Shown: positions 15,466 to 24,559 of the stretch, one piece after another
Layout of the letters: each line of letters begins with the position of its first letter
Position numbering within the stretch: the first letter of the stretch is position 1
DNA from: Nitrososphaerota archaeon
GTDB taxonomy: Archaea; Thermoproteota; Nitrososphaeria; Nitrososphaerales; CADDZS01
Assembly: GCA_027314685.1 (NCBI GenBank)
Contig: DAHVAI010000152.1
Coordinates: 1 to 38,977, forward strand
Direction of reading: 5' to 3'
DNA: 38,977 nt
The notes under the pieces: model-generated
What the model was told of the DNA's origin: nothing
The model's database searches: none
The model's input: only the letters and a program-made list of their open reading frames with translations
Program-made: the position numbers and the translations under genes

Positions 15466-16410
15466 CTAAAGTTCGAGCACCGTAATCTTTGGGCTCTTCA
15501 TTCCAGAAAACTTGTACCCGTAAGGCATGACGTCGGTGTTGCGAGAGATTCCGAAATTGCCCATCGGATCAACCGCAATCACGCCAGCAATTCCTTTCCC
15601 GACTACCTGAGAGACCATGCCGATTGCAGAGTCAGTGGCTTTCTGAGGTTCTAGTCCACTTTTCATATAGTCGCAGACCGTCTTGCAAAGGCAAACCCGA
15701 ATGATGTCTTCCCCTATTCCTGTCGCTGACGCGGCTCCTGACTTGTTGTTCGCATAGAGACCGGCACCAACTACTGGTGAATCACCTACCCTTCCAGGAA
15801 GCTTCATGAATCTTCCACCTGTCGACACTCCTGATGCCACACACCCTAAAGAATCGAGCGCGACTGCACCTACGGTGTCGCCGTAACCGTATTTTCCAAT
15901 AAGCTTCAAATTCTTTGTCCAACTCTTGTCGCGATTTGCCCTCATCCGGCGCAAATTCAAAGAATATTCCTTTAACCGCGCTTTGCTCGCTCGAAGCTCG
16001 TATGTCTTGTAGCCAGTTGACTCTGCAAGTTTCCCGAGCGCTTCTCGACCAGACATGAAAACGTGATCTGTCTTTTCCATGACTATTCTGGCTAGGGAGA
16101 TAGGGTTCTGTGCTATGCTTGCATTCGCGACTGCGCCGCAACTAAGATCGCCGTTCATGATGCCAGCATCCGGTTCAATATTTCCTTCCAGCGTGAGGCA
16201 AGATCCGGCACCTGCGTTGAAGACATTACTGTCTTCTAGTACCTTGATCGCTTCTTCGACCGCATCGGTAGAAGATCGTCCCTTCCGGAGCTGCTCGTAA
16301 CCACTCGATACTGCGTTCGATAGAACTCTTCTTCTGATTGCAGCGTCCTTTCTGAGAGAGCTAGTAATCGACCCAGCTCCTCCATGAACGACTATGCCAA
16401 ATTTTTGCAT
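15466..16410 (-). CDS. Isoaspartyl peptidase / type-2 L-asparaginase
   Basis: A 314-residue Ntn hydrolase that matures by self-cleavage before the catalytic Thr. It begins F-G-I-V-V-H-G-G-A-G, has 'VFNAGAGSCLTLEG' near residues 63-76, the cleavage/nucleophile segment 'GDTVGAVALD' with Thr179, and the glycine-rich 'GVSTGGRFMKLPGRVGDSP'. It hydrolyses isoaspartyl dipeptides and often asparagine. The methyltransferase gene ends 13 nt upstream and the DUF1028 gene follows, so the three probably form one transcript. Confidence 0.93.
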   Translation of the reverse strand: MQKFGIVVHGGAGSITSSLRKDAAIRRRVLSNAVSSGYEQLRKGRSSTDAVEEAIKVLEDSNVFNAGAGSCLTLEGNIEPDAGIMNGDLSCGAVANASIAQNPISLARIVMEKTDHVFMSGREALGKLAESTGYKTYELRASKARLKEYSLNLRRMRANRDKSWTKNLKLIGKYGYGDTVGAVALDSLGCVASGVSTGGRFMKLPGRVGDSPVVGAGLYANNKSGAASATGIGEDIIRVCLCKTVCDYMKSGLEPQKATDSAIGMVSQVVGKGIAGVIAVDPMGNFGISRNTDVMPYGYKFSGMKSPKITVLEL

Positions 16411-16423
16411 CCTTGACGGCCTG

Positions 16424-17191
16424 CTATGATCTCTTGGCTATAAGCACGATTCGCGTCTTGAGCCAAGATTCGATCTGCTCATTCTCAATGACTTTTAGCA
16501 ATATTCTGACCTTCAAGTCTGCCATTTCCCATTCCTTCCTGATCGACAGTTCTTCTACGCCACCCATCTTCACCGGATAGAGCCAACGCTCAAAGCTGAC
16601 TTTCTCTGTGATGGTTTCAAGACGGACTATCGAAAAGCCCGCCTTCTCAACCCTGGATTTCCACTCTGCAGGGGAGAGCGCTTCACGGTGAGTTTTGTCG
16701 CGCAGCCGTTCTATTGTGTTACAAAACGATTCTGTATCTTGGACAGGCGACATATCGACTAGTCCCAATCTTCCTCCAAGTTTCAAGACGCGGTAAGATT
16801 CAGATAGAAAGCCATTGATGTTGTCAAAGTGGTGCGCAGCTCTACGAGTGGACACGATGTCAAACGTTTCATCTTTGTATTGGAGTCTGTCAGCTCTTGC
16901 AGTCTCAAATCGAATGTTTCCAATGTTCTTTTGTTTTGCGAGCTTCTGAGCTTCACCCAGCATTTCCTTAGTTATATCTGTCGCGACAACCTGCTTCACT
17001 CTCAGCGCTAGTGCAACAGCCGTAAATCCAGTCCCTGTTGCCACGTCTAGAGCAACGTCATCCTTTGCTGGATTTAGAAGTTCTAGAAGTCGTTCAAGAT
17101 CTGAACCGTGAGCATGGCTTTCGCTGGCTGCATAGTCAGCAGCGTGCTTTGAGAAGAACTCCTCTGGCGGCGGAGTGGCGTCGGTCGTTGC
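16424..17191 (-). CDS. Class I SAM-dependent methyltransferase, start unresolved
   Basis: The SAM site D-V-A-T-G-T-G-F-T-A is followed by 'VVATDITKEML' and the motif 'VLKLGGRLGLVDMSP', as in the UbiE/COQ5-like group. The first conventional start (GTG 17044) lies inside the SAM motif. Upstream codons to the stop at 17192 stay in frame and read 'EEFFSKHAADYAASESHAHG' and 'LERLLELLNPAKDDVALD', clearly part of the fold, but contain no ATG, GTG or TTG. The next frame over 17170-17210 reads S-D-K-Q-R-P-T, so a one-base frameshift near 17180 may have removed the true start. The substrate is unknown. Confidence 0.8.
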   Translation of the reverse strand, partial: ATTDATPPPEEFFSKHAADYAASESHAHGSDLERLLELLNPAKDDVALDVATGTGFTAVALALRVKQVVATDITKEMLGEAQKLAKQKNIGNIRFETARADRLQYKDETFDIVSTRRAAHHFDNINGFLSESYRVLKLGGRLGLVDMSPVQDTESFCNTIERLRDKTHREALSPAEWKSRVEKAGFSIVRLETITEKVSFERWLYPVKMGGVEELSIRKEWEMADLKVRILLKVIENEQIESWLKTRIVLIAKRS

Positions 17192-17234
17192 TTATCCGAG
17201 ACAGATCCAGATCTGCAATATATGATTTTAACTT

Positions 17235-17432
17235 TCAGTCTAGAATCGCAGTCAATCCGAGGAGCGCGTATATCACGAGCACTCCCAAAAGAGCCCAGCG
17301 AAGAATCACCAATCCCTCAGAGGCCATTTCTCCACGCTTGTTGCTCTTGAAAGCATCCCAGTACAGCCAGCCAAAGATGCAAAGAAACGCGGCAGCGAAT
17401 ACAACCACGGCAATTAGAGCACTTGGGTTCAT
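17235..17432 (-). CDS. Small two-TM membrane protein
   Basis: 65 residues with hydrophobic segments at about 4-25 and 42-62, and a short charged loop K-S-N-K-R-G-E-M between them. Not recognised. The start is 15 nt after the stop of the larger membrane protein upstream, so the two are probably cotranscribed and may form one complex. Confidence 0.65.
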   Translation of the reverse strand: MNPSALIAVVVFAAAFLCIFGWLYWDAFKSNKRGEMASEGLVILRWALLGVLVIYALLGLTAILD

Positions 17433-17447
17433 AATAGCACTACCTTC

Positions 17448-18092
17448 CTAGAAGATCGCAAGATGTGCCATTACGAGAATCAGCAACACTTGAAATATCG
17501 CCTGGATGCCAGACAGTTTGATATTCCGCAAATTTAGCTTCGAAATCTTTGCCGTGTCAGGCTGCTGTTTTGCAAGCTCCAGAAAAATTCTTACGCCGTT
17601 GGGCAAAAACACACCAAAGCCCTGACCTGCAAGGATCAGGACGATTATGCCTGCCGCGATAATCCAGGGAGAACTAAGGTTGAATATCCCTTCACGTTGG
17701 GCTAAGTAGATTCCCGCCGTTATCGCTGTAGCAGCCAAAGACGGTATTATGAAAAACGTTGTCGGAGTAAGCCGCTTTGCTACCTCGACCCTTGAGGGAA
17801 CATCCATGAGGCGCATGATTCTTGTCATCACTACGCCCATGAAAATGTCAAAGCCAGTCCATGTTGCTCCAGAAATCACGTGGACATAATCGAGCAGGTA
17901 CAAGCTTTTCAGGGCAAGTGCGAGCACAAGTACTACCGGAGGAAGTATTGCAACCACGAAGCTATACTGGAGAAGCTTCTTCGTGTATGGTGGCAGTCCC
18001 GCGGTTGCGATCGTAGGTTTCATTGAGGGAGGCGTCTGCATGTGGGTCCGCCACAGATATTCTGGGTGAACTAGAAAAGCTTGCTCATTCAA
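17448..18092 (-). CDS. Polytopic membrane protein (CopD/DUF2269-like topology)
   Basis: 214 residues as the longest frame; ATGs at residues 18 and 24 are equally good starts, because the first 25 residues have no domain character. Five hydrophobic segments follow. The segment 'LLDYVHVISGATWTGFDIFM' carries a membrane His and aromatic residues in the pattern of CopD/DUF2269-type proteins, which may bind haem or metal; this assignment is tentative. A loop 'RIMRLMDVPSRVEVAKRLTP' follows. Probably an operon with the 65-residue membrane protein downstream. Confidence 0.65.
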   Translation of the reverse strand: MNEQAFLVHPEYLWRTHMQTPPSMKPTIATAGLPPYTKKLLQYSFVVAILPPVVLVLALALKSLYLLDYVHVISGATWTGFDIFMGVVMTRIMRLMDVPSRVEVAKRLTPTTFFIIPSLAATAITAGIYLAQREGIFNLSSPWIIAAGIIVLILAGQGFGVFLPNGVRIFLELAKQQPDTAKISKLNLRNIKLSGIQAIFQVLLILVMAHLAIF

Positions 18093-18290
18093 TATGCTAG
18101 CTTCGGTTGCTTTACCATCGAAGGCTGCGGACGAAATTCATCTCCTATTTGAAGTCTAGACGAGTTAAGGAAAACTCAGATAGATCGTTTCAGCTAATAA
18201 TGCTTCTTCCAATAAAGCCGGAAGAAGTCACCATTTTCACTCGGGGAGGATACCGTAGATCACGGATGACTCTCGGCCTCTTTCCTTGAC

Positions 18291-18813
18291 TTACTCTGAT
18301 ATGGCTTCTAACCTTCGGTTTGTGGATGAGGGACCAGTAAGAGCAATCACTCCTGCAAACAAACCCGTCAGACCTATGATCAAGAACCCACTTCCAAAAC
18401 CATAACTTGAGACAAGAATCAGCATGACAAGAGCTCCAAAAGCTCCGCCGAAGTGACCCAGCCCGTCGCTAAGGACAAATCCAGACGTCCTCGCACGTGT
18501 GGGTAGCTCTCAGCAGTATAGAGAAAGCAGCAAATATGGAGTCTGACATATCTGTCAGCTAAAGTTCCGATCAGATACGAACCGATGATATATCCTATCA
18601 GCCCTATAGCCAGTGCGACAAACAATGTCTCAGATTCTGAGAGATTGAACAGGGGCGCGATTGCGGGCATCGCAAAACCTATGTCCGAGATGTCAAAAAA
18701 GACGAAAAATATCCGATGCCGATTATCGCAAGAAAGGATGTGGGCAGCGACCAGATGGGTGTTCTATCCATCCGCGCTAGAATGGATCTGTAAGCTTCTG
18801 GCTCGTTCACCAA
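18291..18813 (-). pseudogene. Decayed MFS (sugar-type) transporter
   Basis: The N-terminal part reads 'PEAYRSILARMDRTPIWSLP' and 'LAIIGIGYF'. It shifts frame in a T-run near 18705-18710 into F-V-F-F-D-I-S-D-I-G-F-A, then 'ESETLFVALAIGLIGYIIGS' and the MFS loop G-T-L-A-D-R-Y. After a large deletion the end of the transporter follows in other frames ('YTAESYP', 'GHFGGAFGALVMLILVSSYG', ending 'RRLEAISE'). About 170 codons remain of a normal 430 or more, so it cannot transport. Confidence 0.8.
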
Positions 18814-18865
18814 ATTAATCCGAAACGAAGCTCGGCACTGATGTTATATTCGTATCGAGCAAACT

Positions 18866-19240
18866 CTATTGCTTTGCTAGTTGTGAAGAATTGGTGATCC
18901 GAAAACCATCGGGATCTGCGAGATCTACGACTATCGACGTGCCTCTTGAGCTCGGAGCGCCGAGAAACGTTGCCCCTTTTACCTTTAGTTCTTCCACGGT
19001 CTTATCCAAATTCTCTACAACAAATCCGATTGAGGCGATGCCGGCTACATGCGAGTCAATCTCTGACTTGCGCGCGATGCCGCGATGGAGCGCAAGTTTT
19101 GGATTATCTCCTAAAGAAAGTACTGATCTATGTGGACTCTGCTTCATTACAGTGAATCCCAAAACATCCCGGTAAAATCTTACCGAACGCGTCATGTCTG
19201 AGACGTTGACTGTAACAATGTCTATTTTGTTCAAGAACAA
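18866..19240 (-). CDS. VOC (glyoxalase/dioxygenase-fold) protein
   Basis: 124 residues forming the two beta-alpha-beta-beta-beta units of a vicinal-oxygen-chelate domain: 'VTVNVSDMTRSVRFYRDVLG' at the N-terminus and 'IGFVVENLDKTVEELKVKGA' in the second half, ending 'VDLADPDGFRI'. Metal ligands cannot be assigned with certainty: the first strand lacks His and the second-half Glu is not in the classic place. The substrate is therefore open. It sits between two decayed transporter genes. Confidence 0.85.
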   Translation of the reverse strand: MFLNKIDIVTVNVSDMTRSVRFYRDVLGFTVMKQSPHRSVLSLGDNPKLALHRGIARKSEIDSHVAGIASIGFVVENLDKTVEELKVKGATFLGAPSSRGTSIVVDLADPDGFRITNSSQLAKQ

Positions 19241-19279
19241 GATTTCATTTTTCTCTACATGTCTAATAAATGATGAGTT

Positions 19280-20015
19280 CTAAACTAGAGCTGGGCTCAA
19301 GAGTTCTATTGCCTTGATGATGAGAAAAGACAGAGCAAGACTCGAAAGAGGTCCAACTGCCCATCCCTCAAGGATTCCTATGACAGTTTTTTTCGCACTG
19401 TCTGCCGGCCGCGTGCATGCGCCTGTCATTGCACCGACAAGTGCTTGGTTCATTGACCTAAAGTATTCGAAGGTGATTGCAGGTACGAATACAGCAAGGG
19501 CTTCAGCGAACTGTGCAGCACTTGCCATGTTCAGGTCGAGCTTAACTATGCCAAACGCGACGCGGTTTAGAAGCCGCTTCCCCCAGGTCAGGGCACCAGC
19601 TGTGAGACCCATCCCACCAATGAAGCCAGCAATCAGGACGCCAAAGAGGTTCGTCATCGGGAACGCACCGCTTGCGTTCGACACGTCGTTTGCACCCATT
19701 GTGAAGGAAGCAATTACTCCGAAAAGCACAAGGTTTCTTGCCACCAGCGTTTGCTACGATCAAGGATGCGGGTATGACATTCTTACCTAGGTTAAGCTCA
19801 ACCGCATGGCCTGCGAACGTCGCCCACAGCAGAATGAGAATCGCCATGACGAATAGAGCCGGCCACTCCTTTATCGAATGAGAGGCGAATGACTTTCCCA
19901 TGATAGCGCCGTTTGTGTCCCCCTCATGCTCCAAGCAAAAGCCAGAGCAACTCCAATCAGCACAATCGATTCTGGCGTAAGCAAGAGATCACTCGGGAAT
20001 GTTCGCGGTATTCAT
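19280..20015 (-). pseudogene. Decayed PiT-family phosphate transporter
   Basis: The start at 20015 (M-N-T-A-N-I-P-E) meets TGA at once. Other frames continue with 'PESIVLIGVALAFAW', 'TNGAIMGKSFASHSIKEWPA' and 'NVIPASLIVANAG'. A further shift near 19745 leads into 'FGVIASFTMGANDVSNASGA', the conserved PiT signature G-A-N-D-V-S-N-A, and the C-terminal membrane segments up to 19280. At least three frame breaks and a shorter total than the family indicate a dead gene. The last frame alone (154 codons from 19744) holds only half of the transporter. Confidence 0.8.
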
Positions 20016-20148
20016 CCTGACTAGCTTAGCTGTCTTTAATGCTTACCTGGGATTTCTGAATACCGTGTGTAGGATTTATTGGCTACTGCAATCAAAAAGG
20101 AATTTAACTCACTCGGGGACACTTTGGGTTGCCAGAGTTCTTTGACCC

Positions 20149-22140
20149 TTGGAACGAGAACAAGTTAATCTTGCAGCCATAATGTTCACTGACATTGTAG
20201 GCTATACTTCGCTCACGGAGATAGATGAAGATCTTTCTCTTAAACTTCTTGAAGAGCACCGGAGGATTGTCCGTCCAATAATTTCAGCGCACGGAGGGAA
20301 GGAAGTGAAAACTATAGGCGATGCTTTTTTGGTCGAATTTGGTAGCGCGAGCGAAGCCACGAAATGCGCGTTCGAGATTCAGGAGTCATTTCACAATTTC
20401 AATAACGGCAGGAACGTTGATGAAAAAATAATCCTCAGAATAGGAATTCATCTGGGAGACGTTATACATTCCGACAAGGATGTCTACGGAGACGCTGTCA
20501 ACATCGCATCCCGAGTTGAAGATTTCTCTGAACCCGGTGGAATCTCTGTTTCAAGACAGGTGTATGACAGCGTAAGAAGCAAGTTGCACGACTTGAGATT
20601 TGATAGTATTGGCCTGCGACAGATGAAGAATGTCAAGACCGAGATCGAGCTTTTCAAAGTTGCATTACCTTGGGAAAAGGAAACGACTATGCTCTATCGA
20701 CCTAATGAAGAAGAGGAGGCACAACCCAGAAACAGGGTTGCGGTACTCCCACTTGTCAACATTGGTTCTGATCAGTCAGACGAATTTTTCGCAGACGGAT
20801 TGACCGAAGAGCTGATTTCAAGATTATCTCAGGCAAAAGAACTTCGCGTGATAGCTAGGACTTCAGCCATGAGTTACAAGAACGAGAGACAAAAGAAACT
20901 CCGGGAAATTGGGCGAGAGCTCGGAGCGGGAACGATAGTCGAAGGTAGCATTCGAAAGGCTGGCAACAAGGTGCGCGTAAGCGTCCAGGTGATAGACGCT
21001 CTAACGGAAGAACATCTCTGGGCTTCAACTTACGACAGGAACCTTGACGATATTTTTGAGATTCAGGCTGATATCGCAACCAAGGTCGCTGACTCGTTCG
21101 CGTCTAATCTCATGAACTTAATGGACAAAGAAATTCGCGAATCATCTCAAAAGGAGGAATCTCACAACGTGACGGCTTACACTTACTTTTTGCAGGGACG
21201 CCACCTCCTCTACGGCGAGAGTGAATCTGCGGTAAAGCAGTCCATGCAATTCTTCAACAAGTCGATAGAGATTGACTCTGGGTTTGCAAGGGCTTACGTG
21301 GGGCGCGCTGATTGCTATCTCACTTTGACAGAATTTGGCCACTCTCCTTGGATCGAGAGCTGCAAAAAGGCGGAAAAGGACATAATGAACGCGTTAAGAC
21401 TTGACCCGGATCTCGCCGAGGCTCACGCGGCACTTTCTCGTATTAAATATGCGCTGGATGAGTTTAGTGAAGCTGAAAACGAAGCAAGGAAGGCTATCGA
21501 GCTAAATCCAAGTCTTTCCGACGCATATCACGCGCTGGGGCACTTGATGTGGATAAAGAGGAACATCAAGGAGAGCACAAATCTCTACGAAACCGCCTAC
21601 AAACTTGATCCATTAAAGGAAGAGAATGTGACAACGCTAGCTCAAGTGTACTTCGACCAGGGTAGGGAGGAGGATGCCTTAAAATTGATTGGATCTGTGG
21701 AGCACCTCTTCCCTCAAGGCTCGTTTGCAACCCTGACCATGTTCTACATTACCAAGGGTGACTACAACAAGGCTACTGAATTCCTTGAGCAATATAGATT
21801 AGAAGCCGGGAATGGTTCGATCTTTGCAATTGCTCTTGAGGGAATGATTGCGGCTTTTAAGGGCGAAAGGGAAAAGGCACAAAACCTGGTTTCACAGATA
21901 GAAAAGTCCTCGAGTGAGGGGTCTATATCTGTTGGTTCTGTTGGTGTGATTTACTATGCGCTCGGGGACATGGATAAGTTTTTCGAATACATGGATAAAG
22001 CGATGGAGATACACGCGCTACCTCTTGGTAATCTGGTGAATTCTCCAATGTACGAGTCGGCGAGAAAAGACCCACGATTGAAAAAATTGATCGAAAGACT
22101 CGATCTAGACTTGGATATGGAATCGCTGCCTTCCGGCTAG
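20149..22140 (+). CDS. Class III adenylate/guanylate cyclase with TolB-like and TPR domains
   Basis: 663 residues from TTG 20149. The cyclase domain (about 5-175) has metal Asp15 in F-T-D-I-V-G-Y and Asp58 in K-T-I-G-D-A. 'VYGDAVNIASRVEDF' carries transition-state Asn118 and Arg122. Lys54 and the Asp of Y-G-D fit ATP rather than GTP as substrate (inference). A TolB/FlgO-like domain follows at about 190-310 ('VAVLPLVNIGSDQSDEFFAD', 'DGLTEELISRL'), then TPR-like repeats to about residue 640. This architecture is familiar in soil bacteria. No membrane segment is visible. The 3' end overlaps the convergent GNAT gene by 36 nt. Confidence 0.92.
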   Translation: MEREQVNLAAIMFTDIVGYTSLTEIDEDLSLKLLEEHRRIVRPIISAHGGKEVKTIGDAFLVEFGSASEATKCAFEIQESFHNFNNGRNVDEKIILRIGIHLGDVIHSDKDVYGDAVNIASRVEDFSEPGGISVSRQVYDSVRSKLHDLRFDSIGLRQMKNVKTEIELFKVALPWEKETTMLYRPNEEEEAQPRNRVAVLPLVNIGSDQSDEFFADGLTEELISRLSQAKELRVIARTSAMSYKNERQKKLREIGRELGAGTIVEGSIRKAGNKVRVSVQVIDALTEEHLWASTYDRNLDDIFEIQADIATKVADSFASNLMNLMDKEIRESSQKEESHNVTAYTYFLQGRHLLYGESESAVKQSMQFFNKSIEIDSGFARAYVGRADCYLTLTEFGHSPWIESCKKAEKDIMNALRLDPDLAEAHAALSRIKYALDEFSEAENEARKAIELNPSLSDAYHALGHLMWIKRNIKESTNLYETAYKLDPLKEENVTTLAQVYFDQGREEDALKLIGSVEHLFPQGSFATLTMFYITKGDYNKATEFLEQYRLEAGNGSIFAIALEGMIAAFKGEREKAQNLVSQIEKSSSEGSISVGSVGVIYYALGDMDKFFEYMDKAMEIHALPLGNLVNSPMYESARKDPRLKKLIERLDLDLDMESLPSG

Positions 22141-22950
22141 CGAGGCTATCTTTTCGGTCCACACTTCGTATTCGCTGAGAATGCGGTAACCCATTCTCTC
22201 GTAGATAGGACGACCCATCTCGCTCGCCTGAAGGAAACTCGTGGTGCAACTTTCTTCGAGCTTTCCTTCGATAAGCGCTCTCGAGACCATAGCTTTTCCG
22301 AACCCTCTGCGCCGGAACGCCTCGAGTGTGCTTACGGCATAGATTCCTGCTATATGAGCAGTAGTGAAACGTAGTGATGTGGAAACAGGTCTTCCGTGAA
22401 AGTATCCAAGATAGAATGAAACAGTATCTCCGGTATCTAGTACGCGAGCGTTAGTCCATCTTCGACGCGTTTGTTCGATGAACGGATCAAAGCTATCTGG
22501 CGGAGATCCAAAGCCGGCGTTCATGGTTCTGAAGAATGCAGACAGTTCGTCCATGTCCTTCACACGGAGTATCTCAAAATGATCGGGTAGTCCATCGCTT
22601 GAATCAGGCAAATGATCCAAAAACATCCCAGGCTCTTTCCTAAGGACGCCAAGATTCAACTTACGTATTATTGGGATTGACGCTTCCTTTGCCTCTTTCG
22701 TTATTACAACCTCGTAATTCGTATTTGAATCAAGAAAAAACTCTCTCACAGACCGCACGATATCTGTTGTGAACTTTGGTGGCTTGAAGATGAACACGAT
22801 GTTAAGATCTTGATCCGGTAATCCAGTTCTAATTATGGTCGTACCATCAGGAAAATTTTCAGTCATTCCTAGAGCAGAATTTTGAGCTAACCAATTTATT
22901 GCACCTATCCAATTCTGATTGCATCGCTGAATTAGACTATCAGAAATCAA
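22105..22950 (-). CDS. GNAT-family N-acetyltransferase
   Basis: 281 residues from TTG 22950. A longer frame to 23166 exists, but its first 72 residues are not protein-like and would overlap the divergent YbaK gene. The acetyl-CoA motif appears as R-R-R-G-F-G-K-A-M, after 'AGIYAVSTLEAF', and is followed by 'ASEMGRPIYERMGYR'; both are typical of the GNAT fold. The N-terminal 150 residues form a second, degenerate GNAT-like half ('IVFIFKPPKFTTDIVRSV'). The substrate is unknown. Confidence 0.85.
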   Translation of the reverse strand: MISDSLIQRCNQNWIGAINWLAQNSALGMTENFPDGTTIIRTGLPDQDLNIVFIFKPPKFTTDIVRSVREFFLDSNTNYEVVITKEAKEASIPIIRKLNLGVLRKEPGMFLDHLPDSSDGLPDHFEILRVKDMDELSAFFRTMNAGFGSPPDSFDPFIEQTRRRWTNARVLDTGDTVSFYLGYFHGRPVSTSLRFTTAHIAGIYAVSTLEAFRRRGFGKAMVSRALIEGKLEESCTTSFLQASEMGRPIYERMGYRILSEYEVWTEKIASLAGRQRFHIQV

Positions 22951-23116
22951 TTGCTTTGGACATCCCAAAGAATGTCTTTGGTCTTCAAGCGGGTTCTGTT
23001 CCGTCGTCCTATAAGGCTCTTTGGCGATAAGAGCAACTCTTCGGAGAATCTCGCGGGTTGTGGTAAAGGTGCCTCTTGAGGATCGATTAATAACGGGAAA
23101 ACAAATGTGAATACGA

Positions 23117-23572
23117 ATGCAACTAGAAGATTTTTTGGAATCAAAACAGGTTTGGCATAGGTTCATCGAAAAGCCAAAAGAGACTGTTCACACGGCAGAA
23201 GCTTCGGCGCTCACAGGTCTCGACCTTAATCGGATGACCAAGAATCTCGTTTCTGTAACCAGTAGCGGGGAACATGTATTGCTCATCGTCCCGGGAAGCA
23301 AAAGAGTGGATTTGAAAAAAGCTGCGGAAGTGTTAGGAACTAGCAATGTCTCGTTACTGGCATACAGCGAAGCTGAACAGATTAGCGGGTATCCGCCGGG
23401 TGCGACTCCTTCTATTTGTCACAGGTCTCCTATGAGAGTTGTGTTTGATGGCCAATTGTTAGACTACGAGACCATCTACTGCGGAGGTGGTACTAGGTCA
23501 CTAATACTGGAACTTCGAACCGGCGACATTGTGAGTCTCAACAATGCTATTGTATCCAACATTTCGAAATAG
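23117..23572 (+). CDS. YbaK/ProX-type aminoacyl-tRNA deacylase
   Basis: 151 residues, a single YbaK/EbsC domain. The sequence runs from 'HTAEASALTGLDLNRMTKNL' through a strand 'VLLIVPGSKRVDLKKAAEVL' with the conserved Lys, then 'GYPPGATPSICHRSPMRVVF' (the G-x-x-P-P-G loop that binds the tRNA 3' end) and 'IYCGGGTRSLILEL'. These trans-editing enzymes remove wrongly attached amino acids from tRNA, typically from tRNA-Pro or tRNA-Cys. The start is ATG 23117, with GATTAATAA about 30 nt upstream as a TATA-like element. Confidence 0.92.
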   Translation: MQLEDFLESKQVWHRFIEKPKETVHTAEASALTGLDLNRMTKNLVSVTSSGEHVLLIVPGSKRVDLKKAAEVLGTSNVSLLAYSEAEQISGYPPGATPSICHRSPMRVVFDGQLLDYETIYCGGGTRSLILELRTGDIVSLNNAIVSNISK

Positions 23573-23576
23573 AGAC

Positions 23577-23819
23577 CTACTTTACAAGTCTTCCAAAGAA
23601 ACTATGCTTAATCTTTAGATGCGAGCGCACGTTTTTTGTCAGGGTTTCTCTATTTTCACCTTCTATCTCCAGATAGCACCTATTGCAAGTCCAAGATCGA
23701 AAGTCGGGATCGATGACTAGGCCGCTTGTAATCAGGAGTTCATTTGAAATTACATTCATTACAGGAAGAAGTATTGCCAACGATAGAACAAGCAGAGCAA
23801 TGTAGTATAGGCTGATCAT
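23577..23819 (-). CDS. Membrane-anchored C2H2-type zinc-finger protein, 80 aa
   Basis: One long hydrophobic N-terminal segment (about residues 3-33) is followed by C-N-R-C and, 19 residues later, 'RSHLKIKH', giving a C-x2-C ... H-x4-H zinc finger in a basic context. The finger would face the cytoplasm if the anchor is N-out. The function is unknown. It converges with the YbaK-type gene, 4 nt between stops. Confidence 0.6.
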   Translation of the reverse strand: MISLYYIALLVLSLAILLPVMNVISNELLITSGLVIDPDFRSWTCNRCYLEIEGENRETLTKNVRSHLKIKHSFFGRLVK

Positions 23820-24101
23820 CCTTACTCACTACACTGTTAGCACAGGGACGATCCAAAATGAACACTAAGCAAGATTCGTGTCTCACATGAACTTCTTTGC
23901 AAATCTATCATTTAACTTCTCTAATTGTTTCAGAACTTGCATGGCGCGTCAGGTATTTGAAGGTGTGAAAGTTTCAAAAGTCTTACCCTGTACACCTATT
24001 TTGATAGCATCAAAACAAAATTTGGTTTGGGCTTCCATTGCAAGTCTATGCATCGTTTGTCTTAAGTAGCAAGAAACCTTGGAATTTATGGATCGCTTCA
24101 G

Positions 24102-24476
24102 ATGGACGACACTACGAACCACGATGCAGCTAAGATATCAGACCACATGGCAAACGAGAGGACATATCTTGCCTGGATTCGAACGGGCATCACTATAATC
24201 GCTCTAGGATTTGTCGTAGCCAAATTTGGATTGCTACTCAAGGAGATCAATCCAGCAGTGCAAGTGTCATCGTTTCATTTGTCGTCGTATATTGGAATAG
24301 CTTTAGTTCTCGTTGGAGGTTTGATGGAAATACTTGCTCTAGAAAGATTCAGACGAAACCAGGAAAGGATTAAAATCGGCATGTATGAACCCAGTGCTGG
24401 AATCGAAGCTATCATAAGCTCTGGAATATTTGCTGTAGCTATTATTCTCATCATATATCTCGTAATCACTCTCTAA
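24102..24476 (+). CDS. DUF202 (YidH-type) membrane protein
   Basis: 124 residues. The DUF202 signature 'ANERTYLAWIRTGITIIALG' is at about residues 17-36. Hydrophobic segments follow at about 30-47, 60-80 and 100-122, separated by 'ERFRRNQERIKIGMYEPS'. It is an inner-membrane protein of unknown function, about the usual length of the family. The start is ATG 24102, with an AT-rich element 15-25 nt upstream. The roughly 280 bases before it hold no gene I can support. Confidence 0.88.
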   Translation: MDDTTNHDAAKISDHMANERTYLAWIRTGITIIALGFVVAKFGLLLKEINPAVQVSSFHLSSYIGIALVLVGGLMEILALERFRRNQERIKIGMYEPSAGIEAIISSGIFAVAIILIIYLVITL

Positions 24477-24559
24477 GGCAAATGGATTGATTAAGCACCT
24501 CGTCAGATCGCTTACTATGGTGAGCAGCTACTTTTTCCAGTTTCAATTGCCGTGTGAAA

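Noticed and set aside
22951..23166. N-terminal extension of the GNAT frame
   Set aside because: It overlaps the divergent YbaK-type gene and is Ser/Arg/Cys-rich without fold-like pattern; TTG 22950 starts just before recognisable sequence.
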